Counted from the stretch's first letter, positions 31,177 through 41,236 are shown. The stretch: 53,644 nt of DNA from an uncultured Alphaproteobacteria bacterium (GCA_944391715.1 CALXUP010000010.1:1-53644), one strand, 5' to 3'. Program-made: numbers and translations. Notes: generated by a model from the sequence alone, not told the origin.

Positions 31177-32397
31177 CTATGTCTTCAAGTCAACCAACAG
31201 CTGTAACATTTCATCTGTCGTGGTAAAGGCGGATGCGTTAACGGAATAAGCTCTCTGAACAACAATCATTTTGGAAAAATCTTCTTCGACATTGGCAGTA
31301 GAGCTTTCCAGGGCTTCCGGTTCAATCATGCCGTTTCCGTCCAGATAATACGATTCTCCGCAATCGGCATTGGCCTGAAACATTGTGTTTGAGACGCTGT
31401 ACAAATTATCGGGCGCCTCAAAACCGACAAGTGTCAGTTTGGCCAGATTAACGGTTCGTTCGTTTGTATAAGTTGCTTTCAAAACACCGTCATCATCAAA
31501 GTAACAAGATACAAAGGTACCGCTCGGATATCCGTCCTGCGAAACATTGGTCAGCTGATTGCTGCCGTCATATTGCGTCATTTTGGAAATGTCAATGCTG
31601 ACGCTGTTTGAGCCGCCGCCGGCTTCTTCGCTCCATTGAACGTTAATATCCAGTGTTTTTGGGGAAACGACAGCTCCCTGGCTGTCAAAAACCACCTCTA
31701 TCGGGCCGCCGGTAACGGTGCCGCCGTCTTCCATCGCAAAATCAACAGACCAGGTATTGGTTTTGCCTTCGACTTTGGTAAATGTCATATTCATATTTTT
31801 ACCGTCGTTATTGGGGCCGTATACGGTCAGGCCGTAAATATTGCTGGCCTCATTGGCGGCCACATTGGCAATAACGTCCATTTTTGATGTCGGATTGGAC
31901 GGCATAACGGCCTGCGGATCAATGGTAATACTTTCCGGATTGGCCGAGAATGTGCCGTCTTCATTGGCTTTAAAACCTTGCACGTTATAGCCGTTCGACG
32001 TAACCAGATAAGTTGTTCCGTCCACGGTTCTGGTTTCAAAGTTTCCGGCTCTGGTGTAATAAGAATAGCCACCGGAATCCTGTACCAGAAAAAAAGCATT
32101 TCCAGTATTTTGGATTGCCACGTCAAACGTCTGTCCCGTAGATTGGATAGTTCCCATTGAGGTTACATAAGTCCGGTCATAAGCCGTTACGCCGGAAATA
32201 TCCGTACGGGAAGAAGACAGGCCTGTATTCCCGCCGCCTTTAACCACAGGTTGCGACCCGAGCATCGTCTGAAATAAAGTTTCCTGCTTTTTATAGCCGA
32301 CAGTATTTATATTGGCAATGTTAGTACTTACGGTCGACATGGCATGAGAATGGGCTTCCATACCGGTAACCGAAGGGTAAAACATACTTAATGCCAT
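31177..32397 (-). CDS. flgE: Flagellar hook protein FlgE-like, 406 aa
   Basis: Rod/hook-type axial protein. The N-terminus MALSMFYPSVTGMEAHSHAM followed by STNIANINTVGYKK, the centre AGNFETRTVDGTTYLVTSNGYNVQGF and the C-terminus EALESSTANVEEDFSKMIVVQRAYSVNASAFTTTDEML are those of FlgE. The length is that of a standard hook protein. The frame opens to 32697, but Met at 32397 has ribosome site GGAGGA and fits family starts. It is divergent from fliK-flgD-flgE2 with about 150 bp between, so this genome has two hook-like genes side by side. FlgF or FlgG are less likely because of the size and the central domain. Confidence 0.87.
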   Translation of the reverse strand: MALSMFYPSVTGMEAHSHAMSTVSTNIANINTVGYKKQETLFQTMLGSQPVVKGGGNTGLSSSRTDISGVTAYDRTYVTSMGTIQSTGQTFDVAIQNTGNAFFLVQDSGGYSYYTRAGNFETRTVDGTTYLVTSNGYNVQGFKANEDGTFSANPESITIDPQAVMPSNPTSKMDVIANVAANEASNIYGLTVYGPNNDGKNMNMTFTKVEGKTNTWSVDFAMEDGGTVTGGPIEVVFDSQGAVVSPKTLDINVQWSEEAGGGSNSVSIDISKMTQYDGSNQLTNVSQDGYPSGTFVSCYFDDDGVLKATYTNERTVNLAKLTLVGFEAPDNLYSVSNTMFQANADCGESYYLDGNGMIEPEALESSTANVEEDFSKMIVVQRAYSVNASAFTTTDEMLQLLVDLKT

Positions 32398-32548
32398 TTT
32401 TTTATCCTCCGAAAATTCATTCTGAATTGTTATATGCAATCTTTGTGCCAGAGAAGGAATAACGCTGTGAAAAGTAGAAAGGATAATACTTGGCACGGTG
32501 ATTGCATTAAACAAATCAGAGTTAATTTTTTTTGCAAAGGTCAGAACG

Positions 32549-34285
32549 ATGGAAGTAAAAGATGTTAATAATGCAACGGCTCTCGCAATGCTGACACGCG
32601 GTAACGGAGCGGCGGCCAATAGCGGCTTTACCGGCGGTGCGTTTTCGAGCTTGTTGGAGATGCAGGTGCAAATACCCGATTTTTCCAAAGAAATCAAATT
32701 TGCGTCTCAAGGAAACATAAATACGGAGAAACTTGCTTCATCGGAAAATGTTAAAAAAGATAATGTATCTGAAAAAGATATAAATAATAAAAGTGATAAA
32801 GACCGTGTCCAAAACAATGAAAAGGACAAGGTTGAAAAAACAGAACAAAAAGAAACTTCCCGTTCGGAAGATGACAAGCGCGTGGAAAATAAGGAGAGTA
32901 GTCCGGCGGAAGATGAAAATAATATTTCGGAAGATGTTGAAGAAAACGCCGACGAAGGAGAAGACAATAAAACAGACGCGGTTGTTCTTCCTGACTTATC
33001 TTTGTTGCTTATGGGCGGAGCTCAGGCGCCGACAAATATTTCTGAAACAATGCCGTCTTCTGAGGGTGTAGCTTTACAGTCTGTTCAGTCTGCACCGGCT
33101 GCGGAGGTTCTTCCGGAAACTCTCGGAACAGAGGCGCCGGCCATGGTTTTCTCACCGGCCGAAACAGTTTCCGGTGCGGCTGAGCAAAAGAGTTCCGGAA
33201 CTATTGATGTCTCCTCTTTACAAATGATGCCGGAAGAAACGGTTGTTGAATTTTCTCCGGTTGTGCAGGAAATGGCCGGGGTAGATAAAACCGCCGGAAA
33301 AGGAAAAGCGACGTCGACATTAACATCAGCAGCTTTACCGACGGATTCCGAACTTCCTGCTGTGTCAGACGATTTATTCGAGCCGGTTGCCAAATTGGCA
33401 GATTTGACTTTGGATGGGGAAGAAATAAAGTTAGAGGTTAAAATAAAAGATGCCGGGGAAAATTTTTCCTATCGGAAAACTTCTGACCTGACGGCAATGG
33501 CAACAGCCGATATGGAAATAAAAGCAGATGATGTAAAGCCGGAGGAAGGGCGTTTCCGTCTTTTCGGTCAGTCGTCTGCTGAAGGAAAAGGTTCTGTGCA
33601 GAACTTTGTGCAAACCCCGAATATATCTGCTCAGCAGTCGGCTGGTGCTCAACCGGTCCAAACTCCGGCGCTCAATGCTGTTGCTGCGGCCTCAGTCGGT
33701 AATAATACAGATACCGCAGCAGAGGTAGTCAAAAATGCAACGACGGAAGTCAAGGGTGTTCAAATGGCTCAAGCTGCCGGCGGCAGCGAATTTGTCAATG
33801 CGGCCAAGGCCAGAACGGCAGAACAATTAAAATCCCCGGTTAATGATACATATAAAGGAATGAGCCGCGAAACCATAGAACAGGTTAAGGTCAATATTAC
33901 CAAATCGGCGGTTAAAGGTGTTGACAAGATTGATATTTCGTTAAAGCCGGAAGAACTTGGGCATATTGAAATTAAAATGCACTTGGCCAAAAACGGCAAA
34001 TTGCAGGCCGAAATCATTGCCAGCCGTCCGGAAACAATGGAGATGCTTCAAAAAGAGGCACAGAATTTGCAAAAATCTTTTGAAGATGCCGGTTTCCAGA
34101 CGGATGAAAACAGCCTGAGTTTCAGTTGCCGGGAAGATAATGCCCAGACCGGGCAGCAGGAACGCAACTATGAAATGCGCCGCTTTATCGGTGAGGCTCT
34201 GGACGGCGATTTTAGTAACGACAATTTGTCCGGCTATGCAGAAAGCAGCTGGGACGGTCAATCCGGATTGAACATTCGGGTCTAG
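32549..34285 (+). CDS. fliK: Flagellar hook-length control protein FliK, 578 aa
   Basis: Secreted ruler that stops hook growth and switches export to filament proteins. The long N-terminal part (to about residue 440) is low-complexity: an acidic/Lys/Ser-rich zone, then Ala/Pro/Val/Glu-rich repeats, as in other FliK proteins. The C-terminal Flg_hook domain is clear: VNITKSAVKGVDKIDISLKPEELGHIEIKMHLAKNGKLQAEII and LQKEAQNLQKSFEDAGF. The start at 32549 has an AAGG site. It precedes flgD by 18 bp. Confidence 0.9.
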   Translation: MEVKDVNNATALAMLTRGNGAAANSGFTGGAFSSLLEMQVQIPDFSKEIKFASQGNINTEKLASSENVKKDNVSEKDINNKSDKDRVQNNEKDKVEKTEQKETSRSEDDKRVENKESSPAEDENNISEDVEENADEGEDNKTDAVVLPDLSLLLMGGAQAPTNISETMPSSEGVALQSVQSAPAAEVLPETLGTEAPAMVFSPAETVSGAAEQKSSGTIDVSSLQMMPEETVVEFSPVVQEMAGVDKTAGKGKATSTLTSAALPTDSELPAVSDDLFEPVAKLADLTLDGEEIKLEVKIKDAGENFSYRKTSDLTAMATADMEIKADDVKPEEGRFRLFGQSSAEGKGSVQNFVQTPNISAQQSAGAQPVQTPALNAVAAASVGNNTDTAAEVVKNATTEVKGVQMAQAAGGSEFVNAAKARTAEQLKSPVNDTYKGMSRETIEQVKVNITKSAVKGVDKIDISLKPEELGHIEIKMHLAKNGKLQAEIIASRPETMEMLQKEAQNLQKSFEDAGFQTDENSLSFSCREDNAQTGQQERNYEMRRFIGEALDGDFSNDNLSGYAESSWDGQSGLNIRV

Positions 34286-34303
34286 GTTAAAAGGAGAAAG
34301 AAA

Positions 34304-35074
34304 ATGACAACAGATATCAGCTCGATTACAGGCTATGCAACAAGTAATGCGACGACAAATTCTGCAAGCCAGCAGCTCTCTGCTGATATGAACACTTTTT
34401 TGCAGCTTTTGACCACGCAGTTACAGTATCAGGATCCTCTTGATCCGATGGATACGGCAGAATTTACCAACCAGCTGGTTCAATATTCCAGCGTTGAACA
34501 AGCCATCCAGACCAATAGCAAATTAGACACGCTGCTGCAGTTAAATGTTTCCAACCTGGGGGCTCAGGCCGTATCGTATATCGGCAAAACCGTTCAGGTT
34601 TTGGGTGATGTTATGCCTTTGGAAAACGGTAAAGCCAAAGCAGCCTATACCTTGGACAAAGATGTTCAAAGCGTAACGATTACCGTCAAAGATATGAGTG
34701 GCAATGTCGTCTATTCCGAAACCGGAGAAACCAGCAGCGGAACACACGAATTTACTTGGGACGGCAAAGATTCTAATGGTAATCAGCTGCCGGACGGAGC
34801 TTATCAGATTGTTGTTGGCACGAAAGTTGCAAGTGGAGAAACAAGCGCTAATGTAACGACGACGGTCTTCGGACGCGTAACAGGTATCGCCAGTGATTCT
34901 TCAAATGTTTATGTTGGTCTTGGCGATGCGGTAACAGCGACATTGGGCGATATTCTCACAATCCGGGAAGATGATTATTTTGATAAAGATTCGTCGACTC
35001 CGGAAACGCCGGACGATGGTACGGGTGAGGGGGCGAACGATGAGGAAGAACCGGTACAGTTGCCGAGCGAATAA
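34304..35074 (+). CDS. flgD: Hook assembly scaffold FlgD, 256 aa
   Basis: Cap needed to polymerise the hook. The conserved N-terminal motif FLQLLTTQLQYQDPLDPMDTAEFTNQLVQYSSVEQ is complete, followed by a FlgD Ig-like domain (GETSSGTHEFTWDGKDSNGNQLPDGAYQI). The acidic C-terminal tail (TPETPDDGTGEGANDEEEP) is an addition of unclear role. AAAGGAGAAAG precedes the ATG. It lies between fliK and flgE2. Confidence 0.95.
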   Translation: MTTDISSITGYATSNATTNSASQQLSADMNTFLQLLTTQLQYQDPLDPMDTAEFTNQLVQYSSVEQAIQTNSKLDTLLQLNVSNLGAQAVSYIGKTVQVLGDVMPLENGKAKAAYTLDKDVQSVTITVKDMSGNVVYSETGETSSGTHEFTWDGKDSNGNQLPDGAYQIVVGTKVASGETSANVTTTVFGRVTGIASDSSNVYVGLGDAVTATLGDILTIREDDYFDKDSSTPETPDDGTGEGANDEEEPVQLPSE

Positions 35075-35104
35075 TTATTAAAAAGATGCTTTAGGAGAAA
35101 AGAA

Positions 35105-37324
35105 ATGAGTTTATTTGGTGCATTACAGTCTGGTATTTCGGGATTAGCCGCCCAGTCTAACGCGATGGGTGCAATCTCTGACAATATCGTCAATGTAAAC
35201 ACGGTAGGGTACAAAAATAACAATACCTCCTTTCAGACCCTCGTAACCAAGCAGACTTCAAGTTCATATTATTCCCCGGGCGGTGTACAGCCGGTTTCCA
35301 AACAAGGGATTAATGTTCAGGGGTTGTTGTCGTCTGTATCTTCTTCCACGGCTGTGGCCATCAGCGGCAATGGTTATTTTGTCGTCAATCAGGCTGCCAA
35401 TCCGGGAGAAGGCGATTTGTGGGCTTATACCCGTGCCGGTGACTTTGATATCGATGAGTACGGCTATCTGGTAAATACCGGTGGTTTTTATGCTCAGGGA
35501 TGGTCTTTGTTGCCGTGGGACGGCAACGCTCAGGCCAGCACGGTCGAAATCAACGGTATCACCTATATGAAAGCCTACTATGACAGCAACGGGGATACGG
35601 TATATATCAATGACAACATTATCGATTCCCGCAACCTGCGCCCGATTAACCTGGCCACAATCGGCGGTACGGCGACGGCTACCACACAAATCAGTTTTGG
35701 TGCCAATCTTCCGTCCGGCGATGAAATTTATGATTCAGTAACCGGAACCGGCGGCCATCATAAAATTTCCGCTCTGATTTATGACAGCTTGGGCAATGCC
35801 AGCAATATGAGCCTGAACTATTACAAGACCAGTGCCAACGGCTGGAGTATGAGTACATCCGTTCCGAGTGGGGCTTCCAATGTTAGCTTGCACACGCAAA
35901 TCCGCGGTCAGGATCAGGTATATGCTGCTGCCGGCCAGCTTGAGTTTACCTCCATTCCGGAGACTGGTTCGGTTATCAGTATTACCACCAACGGAACAAC
36001 TTATAACTTCCAGTTCGGTAATGGCACAATTACAGATCCGACAATGCAGGGAACAAATGTTGGCGTTGATATTACTTCTGCCGTATCTGTTGCCGAATTT
36101 TCAGAGATTTTTGTTAATGCATTGAAAAATACACTGCCGGAAGGAGACAGGTTTGCTGTTCAGACTAACGGTATCAGCATTACCCAGTCTTCTACCGGTG
36201 ACGCTCTGCGTATTGATGCCAGCCGGGCCTTGTCCTGCGTCCAGAGTTCTTCCAATCCGAACGAACTGACGGGCATTCCGACCGGTATCTTTACAATTGA
36301 TAAAGTTTCAGAAATGCTGACCAATGGTGCGGTTATTAACTTTACCTCCACAACACCGGGCAATTATGTCGGCAAAACCATAGAGATTAATGGCGTTACC
36401 TTTGAATTTGTCAATGGCGGCGCGGCGACGGGTGGCAATGTTGCTGTCGATATCAGCGGCCTGATAGATGGCGGAAATGTTTCTCCGAATGATGTTGTTA
36501 ATAAACTTGTTTCAGAGATTCAAGACGCAGACAACGGCATTATTGAGCCGGGACGTTTTGTCGCCAGTGGTTCTTCTTTGCAAATCCTGCCGACGTCGAC
36601 CGGCCCTGATATTGAACTGACGGCCAACCTTACCGGTATTGCCAACGGCAGAGTTCGTAATGATGGCGGCGTATGGGAAAATTTAGGCACGGGAGCGGTA
36701 ACCATTGCCAATGAGTTTGTCGTTGACGAACAAGTCGAGCAAGGATCGATAGTTCCGGCTGTCCGCTTTGACTCACAAGGTACGCCGAAACAATATTATG
36801 TTTCCGAAATGTCAATCGAATGGGCAAACGGAGCCTTGGATATGACCGGTGCTCAGAATGAAGGCGTAAGAATTACGTTGGATATGGGCAACTTGGGAAC
36901 CAACGACGGTTTAACCAACTTATCCGGAGATTTCACAACTAACTATATCAACCAGGACGGTGCCAAATTCGGAAGCTATTCCGGCGTCAGTATTGATGAA
37001 TCCGGCGTTGTAACGGCTTTGTTTGATAACGGTGAAACCCGTCCGATTGCAATCCTGCCGCTGGCAACTTTTGCCAATCCGAACGGCATGGAGTCTCTGA
37101 CCGGTAATGCCTGGATTGAAACGGATTATTCCGGACAGGCCTTGCTGAAGAGAGCCGGTAGCGACGGTGCCGGAGAGATTTCTTCCAATGCCTTGGAAAG
37201 CTCGACCGTTGACCTGGCAACCGAGTTTTCCAATATGATTGTAACCCAGCGGGCATATTCGGCCGCCACCAAAATCATTACGACAGCCGATGAAATGCTC
37301 GATGAATTAACCAGATTGACTTAG
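35105..37324 (+). CDS. flgE: Flagellar hook protein FlgE, long form, 739 aa
   Basis: Hook subunit in the usual position after flgD. N-terminus MSLFGALQSGISGLAAQSNAMGAISDNIVNVNTVGYK and C-terminus NALESSTVDLATEFSNMIVTQRAYSAATKIITTADEMLDEL are standard. The protein is about 300 residues longer than a typical FlgE: residues about 280-540 carry inserted Gly/Thr/Ile-rich beta domains, with two similar segments (SVISITTNGTTYNFQFGNG and YVGKTIEINGVTFEFVNGG), suggesting an internal duplication exposed on the hook surface. Ribosome site AGGAG. A terminator follows. Confidence 0.93.
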   Translation: MSLFGALQSGISGLAAQSNAMGAISDNIVNVNTVGYKNNNTSFQTLVTKQTSSSYYSPGGVQPVSKQGINVQGLLSSVSSSTAVAISGNGYFVVNQAANPGEGDLWAYTRAGDFDIDEYGYLVNTGGFYAQGWSLLPWDGNAQASTVEINGITYMKAYYDSNGDTVYINDNIIDSRNLRPINLATIGGTATATTQISFGANLPSGDEIYDSVTGTGGHHKISALIYDSLGNASNMSLNYYKTSANGWSMSTSVPSGASNVSLHTQIRGQDQVYAAAGQLEFTSIPETGSVISITTNGTTYNFQFGNGTITDPTMQGTNVGVDITSAVSVAEFSEIFVNALKNTLPEGDRFAVQTNGISITQSSTGDALRIDASRALSCVQSSSNPNELTGIPTGIFTIDKVSEMLTNGAVINFTSTTPGNYVGKTIEINGVTFEFVNGGAATGGNVAVDISGLIDGGNVSPNDVVNKLVSEIQDADNGIIEPGRFVASGSSLQILPTSTGPDIELTANLTGIANGRVRNDGGVWENLGTGAVTIANEFVVDEQVEQGSIVPAVRFDSQGTPKQYYVSEMSIEWANGALDMTGAQNEGVRITLDMGNLGTNDGLTNLSGDFTTNYINQDGAKFGSYSGVSIDESGVVTALFDNGETRPIAILPLATFANPNGMESLTGNAWIETDYSGQALLKRAGSDGAGEISSNALESSTVDLATEFSNMIVTQRAYSAATKIITTADEMLDELTRLT

Positions 37325-37354
37325 TCTGATTAATCAAAATTTTCCCCTGAAGTC

Positions 37355-37383
37355 AGCCCCGTTTCCCCGCGGGGCTTTTTTAT
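37355..37383 (+). terminator. Terminator of the fliK-flgD-flgE operon
   Basis: AGCCCCG and CGGGGCT pair over TTTCCCCG, followed by TTTTTTA. Confidence 0.9.
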
Positions 37384-37433
37384 TTGTCAGTTTTTCTTAA
37401 AGACGGAAAAAGAAACACAAGGCGTTAAAAAAC

Positions 37434-37461
37434 TTGCAATAAAAAAAATATCCTGTATTGT
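37434..37461 (+). promoter_or_regulatory. Predicted promoter of rnpB
   Basis: TTGCAA (37434-37439) and TATTGT (37456-37461), 16 bases apart, end 7 bases before the first paired base of the RNase P RNA. Confidence 0.5.
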
Positions 37462-37468
37462 AAGACCC

Positions 37469-37861
37469 GGGCAATCGGATAGCTGCGCCGCGGAATGTAA
37501 GATCCGCCGGTGAGGAAAGTCCGGGCTTCACGGAGGCAGGGCACCAGATAACGTCTGGCTGGAGAAATCCAAGGGAAAGTGCCACAGAAAATTACCGCCC
37601 TCTATACGGGGGTAAGGTTGAAAAGGCGAGGTAAGAGCTCACCGCGGTTTTGGTAACAAAACCGGCCAGGAAAACCCTGCTCGATGTAAGACCAAGTTAG
37701 GACGGTTTTCTTTATGAAAATCAGCATGAAGCGCCTCCGCTTCTTCCAGAGGTAGGTCGCGATGAGCCGGACAGTGATGTTCGGCCGAGATGAATAGCTA
37801 TCGTCATGATATTTCGGTAGCAGGAATATTAATGATACAGAACCCGGCTTACAGATTGCCC
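37469..37861 (+). ncRNA. rnpB: RNase P RNA, bacterial type A
   Basis: Catalytic RNA that trims tRNA 5' leaders. The conserved segments GAGGAAAGTCCGGGCT, GGTAAGAGCTCACCG and ACAGAACCCGGCTTACAGA are present in order. The 5' end GGGCAATC pairs with the 3' end GATTGCCC, closing helix P1. Ends are set from that pairing, so allow a few bases either way. It sits 95 bp upstream of lpxC; no strong terminator follows, so some read-through is possible. Confidence 0.95.
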
Positions 37862-37956
37862 TATTTTCTTGTTTGACTTCTTGATATTTGATTTGCAAAT
37901 TCCGACTCTTTAGTGTAAAACTAAAAACATTAAAAATAAGTGGGAAAATAAAACAA

Positions 37957-38808
37957 ATGCAGCAAACGCTCAAAAATTCTTTGCAAATTAACGGTATCGG
38001 CCTGCATTCCGGCCTGCCTGTTCAGCTGGCAATACACCCTGCGCCGGCAGACAGCGGTATTGTCTTTTGCCGGACGGACCTGCCGGAAAAGCCGTTGATT
38101 CCTGCCCGCTATGATTACGTTGTCGATACCCGCAACTGCACTTGCCTGGGAGATAAAAAGGGCAATGTCGTTTCAACAATCGAGCATATTATGGCAGCTC
38201 TGTCCGTTGCCGGGATAGACAATGCCGTTATCGACGTTGACGGACCCGAAGTTCCGATTATGGACGGCAGCGGCAAAATTTTTTATGACGCTTTGTCTGC
38301 CGCTGAAAAAGAAAAACAGGCTTCTCCCCGCAAATATGTCAAGGTGCTGAAAACGGTCAGCTTTACCGATGAAAAAGGCAATACGGCAGAACTGTCTCCG
38401 GCAGAAGAGGGACTGAGAGTTTGCTTTGAAATAGACTTCCCGTCCAAAATTGTCGGGCATCAGTGCTTTAACGATGCTATAACGCCGCAGATTTTTGCAG
38501 AAAAAATCGCACCCTGTCGGACGTTTACCGAAAAAGCCGCCGTCGATTATCTGCAGTCTCTGGGGTTGATTAAAGGCGGAAGTTTGGATAATGCCGTTGT
38601 TTTGGACGGTGAGCAAATCTTAAATCCGGGAGGTTTCCGGGTAGAAAACGAATGCGTCAATCACAAGGTTTTGGATGCTGTCGGCGATATGTTCAGCGCC
38701 GGGCATCAGATAATCGGTCAGCTGCATGCCAGCCGTACCGGACATTTTCATAACAATCAGCTGTTAAGAAAGCTGTTTTCCGACAGTTCCAACTATAAAA
38801 TCATTTAA
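37957..38808 (+). CDS. lpxC: UDP-3-O-acyl-N-acetylglucosamine deacetylase LpxC, 283 aa
   Basis: Zinc deacetylase catalysing the committed step of lipid A synthesis. Zinc ligand His77 is in VSTIEHIMAAL, the other ligands are in VNHKVLDAVGDM, and GHFHNNQLLRKL carries the catalytic His. The hydrophobic-passage region and VPIMDGSG motif are present. It is slightly shorter than the usual 300-305 residues at the C-terminus. I set the start at 37957 (MQQTLKNSLQINGIGLHSG); the longer frame would overlap no functional domain. bamD follows 11 bp later. Confidence 0.95.
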   Translation: MQQTLKNSLQINGIGLHSGLPVQLAIHPAPADSGIVFCRTDLPEKPLIPARYDYVVDTRNCTCLGDKKGNVVSTIEHIMAALSVAGIDNAVIDVDGPEVPIMDGSGKIFYDALSAAEKEKQASPRKYVKVLKTVSFTDEKGNTAELSPAEEGLRVCFEIDFPSKIVGHQCFNDAITPQIFAEKIAPCRTFTEKAAVDYLQSLGLIKGGSLDNAVVLDGEQILNPGGFRVENECVNHKVLDAVGDMFSAGHQIIGQLHASRTGHFHNNQLLRKLFSDSSNYKII

Positions 38809-38819
38809 GGAATGAACCC

Positions 38820-39566
38820 ATGAAAAAACTTTTCGGACTTTTTGCAGTTTTATTTGGTTTGAGTTTGATAAGCGCTTGTGCAAGCACGCCCGAGGTCAAC
38901 GAGAACGCCTCGGCGGAAGATCTTTACACGCAGGCACACCGGCTTTTGGAGAAAACATCTTATGCCAAAGCTGCGGAAACTTTTGAAAAAGTCGAACTGG
39001 AACATCCTTATTCCAAATGGGCAACCAAAGCCAAGCTGATGGGCGCTTATGCTTATTATAAAGACCAGAAATACGATGATGCCATTCTGAGTCTGGATCG
39101 CTTTATTAAATATCACCCGGGCAACCAGGATACGCCCTATGCTTATTATCTGAAAGCCCTGTGCTACTATGAACAGATTGTAACGGTAGACAAAGACCAG
39201 AGCAATACCGCAAAAGCCAAAGAGGCGTTTGAACAGGTCATTAATCGTTTTCCTGACAGTGAATACGCCCAGGATGCCAAGCTGAAAATTGACCTGACTA
39301 ATGACCACCTGGCCGGAAAAGAAATGGAAGTCGGACGTTACTACCTCAAGCAGAAAAACTATCTTTCGGCGCTGAACCGCTTTTCGGTTGTTGTAAATGA
39401 ATATCAGACCACCAGCCATATTGAAGAAGCTCTTTACCGCCAGGTAGAAATTTATACCATTCTCGGTTTGAATTCTGAGGCTCGCACGGCTGCCAAGGTT
39501 TTGGCCTACAACTATCCTGACGGCAAATGGACAAAGAAAGCCAAGGGGATTATCGGGAGCAAATAA
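38820..39566 (+). CDS. bamD: Outer-membrane assembly lipoprotein BamD, 248 aa
   Basis: Essential lipoprotein of the BAM complex that inserts beta-barrel proteins. The signal peptide ends in a lipobox with Cys20 (LSLISAC). Five TPR-like repeats follow, with typical segments such as LYTQAHRLLEKTSYAKAAETFEKVELEHPYSKW and AKEAFEQVINRFPDSEYAQDAKLKID. Normal length. lpxC-bamD-recN is a frequent order in alphaproteobacteria, and recN starts 5 bp after its stop. Confidence 0.94.
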   Translation: MKKLFGLFAVLFGLSLISACASTPEVNENASAEDLYTQAHRLLEKTSYAKAAETFEKVELEHPYSKWATKAKLMGAYAYYKDQKYDDAILSLDRFIKYHPGNQDTPYAYYLKALCYYEQIVTVDKDQSNTAKAKEAFEQVINRFPDSEYAQDAKLKIDLTNDHLAGKEMEVGRYYLKQKNYLSALNRFSVVVNEYQTTSHIEEALYRQVEIYTILGLNSEARTAAKVLAYNYPDGKWTKKAKGIIGSK

Positions 39567-39571
39567 ACAAA

Positions 39572-41236
39572 ATGCTGCAGTCTCTGTCTATCCGCAATGT
39601 TGTGCTTATTGACAAGCTGGATTTGGATTTCAAATCCGGGCTGAGCGTGCTGACCGGTGAAACCGGCGCCGGAAAGTCGATTCTGCTGGATTCCGTCGGA
39701 CTGGTGCTCGGCAATCGGGCCGAAACCTCGCTCATCCGCCACGGCGAAGACAAACTGGCCGTTGCTGCATCTTTTTCTCTGCCCAAAGCAGAAAGCCCGC
39801 TGTGGTCGCTTTTTAAAGAAAACGAGCTGGAAGTTGAAGACGAGCTGATTATCAAACGTGTTTTGTCGCGCGACGGCAAAGGAAAAATTTTTGTAAACGA
39901 TCAGCCCGTTAGCGCCAAATTATTAAAAGAGATTGGCAAATATCTGGTAGAAATCCACGGACAGTTTGATAATCAGGGACTGTTAAATCCGGCCAATCAC
40001 CGCGATGTTCTGGACGCCTTCGGTGCTTATCCGTTTTTGCTTGAGAATGCCAAAAACAAATTCATGGCTTACCGTTCGGCCAAAAAGGCGCGGCAGGAGG
40101 CGGAAGAAAATATTTTGCATGCCAAAGACGAGGAGGAAAATCTGCGTCACTGGATTGCGGAACTGGAAAAAATAAATCCGGTTGCCGGTGAGGAAGACGA
40201 GCTTGGCAAACGCCGTCTGGAACTGATGAATGCCGAAAAAATTATTGAAAATCTGAATTATGCTTACGGAGCCTTAACCCAGGGCGCCGATGTTTTATCG
40301 ACTCTGCGTCAGGCACAATCGGCCATTTATAAGGCCAACGATATGGTAGACGGCAAATATTCCGATATCATAGATGCCTTGGAACAGGCAATGATTGAGG
40401 CGGATGAAGCCGTTAATCAGATTGAAAATGCTTCTTCTAACGTGGCGGTAGATACCGATGAACTGGAAGAAATTGAAAGCCGTTTGTTTGCTTTGCGCGG
40501 TTTGGCACGCAAACATCAGGTCGAAATAGATGCTTTGCCGCAGGTCTTGGCGGATTTTAAGCAAAAACTCAATAACATCGAATTTGGCGAAGAAGGACTG
40601 ATTAAACTGCGTAAGGAAGAAGACGCCGCCAAGCTTGAATATGTCAAAGCGGCCAACGAACTGTCACAGGCCAGACAACAAGCTGCAGCCAAACTGGACG
40701 CTGCCGTTATGCAGGAACTGCCGCCGCTGAAAATGGAAAAAGCCAAATTTGTTACTCAGTTCGGAAAGCTGGAAGAAGGAAGCTGGGGCGAAAACGGATT
40801 TGACACGGTTACATTTACGGTTGCAACAAACCCGAACTCGCCGCAAGGGCCGATCAATAAAATTGCTTCCGGCGGAGAGCTGGCGCGTTTTATGCTGGCC
40901 TTAAAAGTTAACCTGGCTCAAAGCTCCAGCGTAGAAACAATGATTTTTGACGAGGTTGATGCCGGAGTAGGCGGTGCAACGGCACAAGCCGTGGGAGAAA
41001 GACTGGCGCGCCTGGCACAGGGAGTTCAGGTTTTGGTGGTTACTCACTCGCCGCAAGTCGCTGCCAGAGGAAATAATCATTTCAAAGTCGAAAAAAATAC
41101 TGTCGACAATATTACGACAACCCGCGTCCGCGAATTGAGTAATGACGAAAAATGCGAAGAAATCGCCCGGATGCTGGCCGGCGAAACAGTCTCCGACGAA
41201 GCGCGGGCAGCAGCGAAAGTTCTGCTCAGTGCATAA
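39572..41236 (+). CDS. recN: DNA repair protein RecN, 554 aa
   Basis: SMC-like ATPase that gathers broken DNA ends during double-strand-break repair. Walker A GETGAGKS lies at 29-36, the ABC signature in KIASGGELARFMLALK and Walker B in TMIFDEVDAGVGG; a central coiled coil (about 160-370) separates the halves. The D-loop/H-loop region VLVVTHSPQVAARG is present. The start at 39572 fits the family (MLQSLSIRNVVLID); an upstream Met would overlap bamD. A strong terminator follows at 41233. Confidence 0.95.
   Translation: MLQSLSIRNVVLIDKLDLDFKSGLSVLTGETGAGKSILLDSVGLVLGNRAETSLIRHGEDKLAVAASFSLPKAESPLWSLFKENELEVEDELIIKRVLSRDGKGKIFVNDQPVSAKLLKEIGKYLVEIHGQFDNQGLLNPANHRDVLDAFGAYPFLLENAKNKFMAYRSAKKARQEAEENILHAKDEEENLRHWIAELEKINPVAGEEDELGKRRLELMNAEKIIENLNYAYGALTQGADVLSTLRQAQSAIYKANDMVDGKYSDIIDALEQAMIEADEAVNQIENASSNVAVDTDELEEIESRLFALRGLARKHQVEIDALPQVLADFKQKLNNIEFGEEGLIKLRKEEDAAKLEYVKAANELSQARQQAAAKLDAAVMQELPPLKMEKAKFVTQFGKLEEGSWGENGFDTVTFTVATNPNSPQGPINKIASGGELARFMLALKVNLAQSSSVETMIFDEVDAGVGGATAQAVGERLARLAQGVQVLVVTHSPQVAARGNNHFKVEKNTVDNITTTRVRELSNDEKCEEIARMLAGETVSDEARAAAKVLLSA

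Noticed and set aside
37602..37973. Minus-strand frame of 123 residues across rnpB
   Set aside because: It overlaps the RNase P RNA and the lpxC upstream region and resembles no protein.
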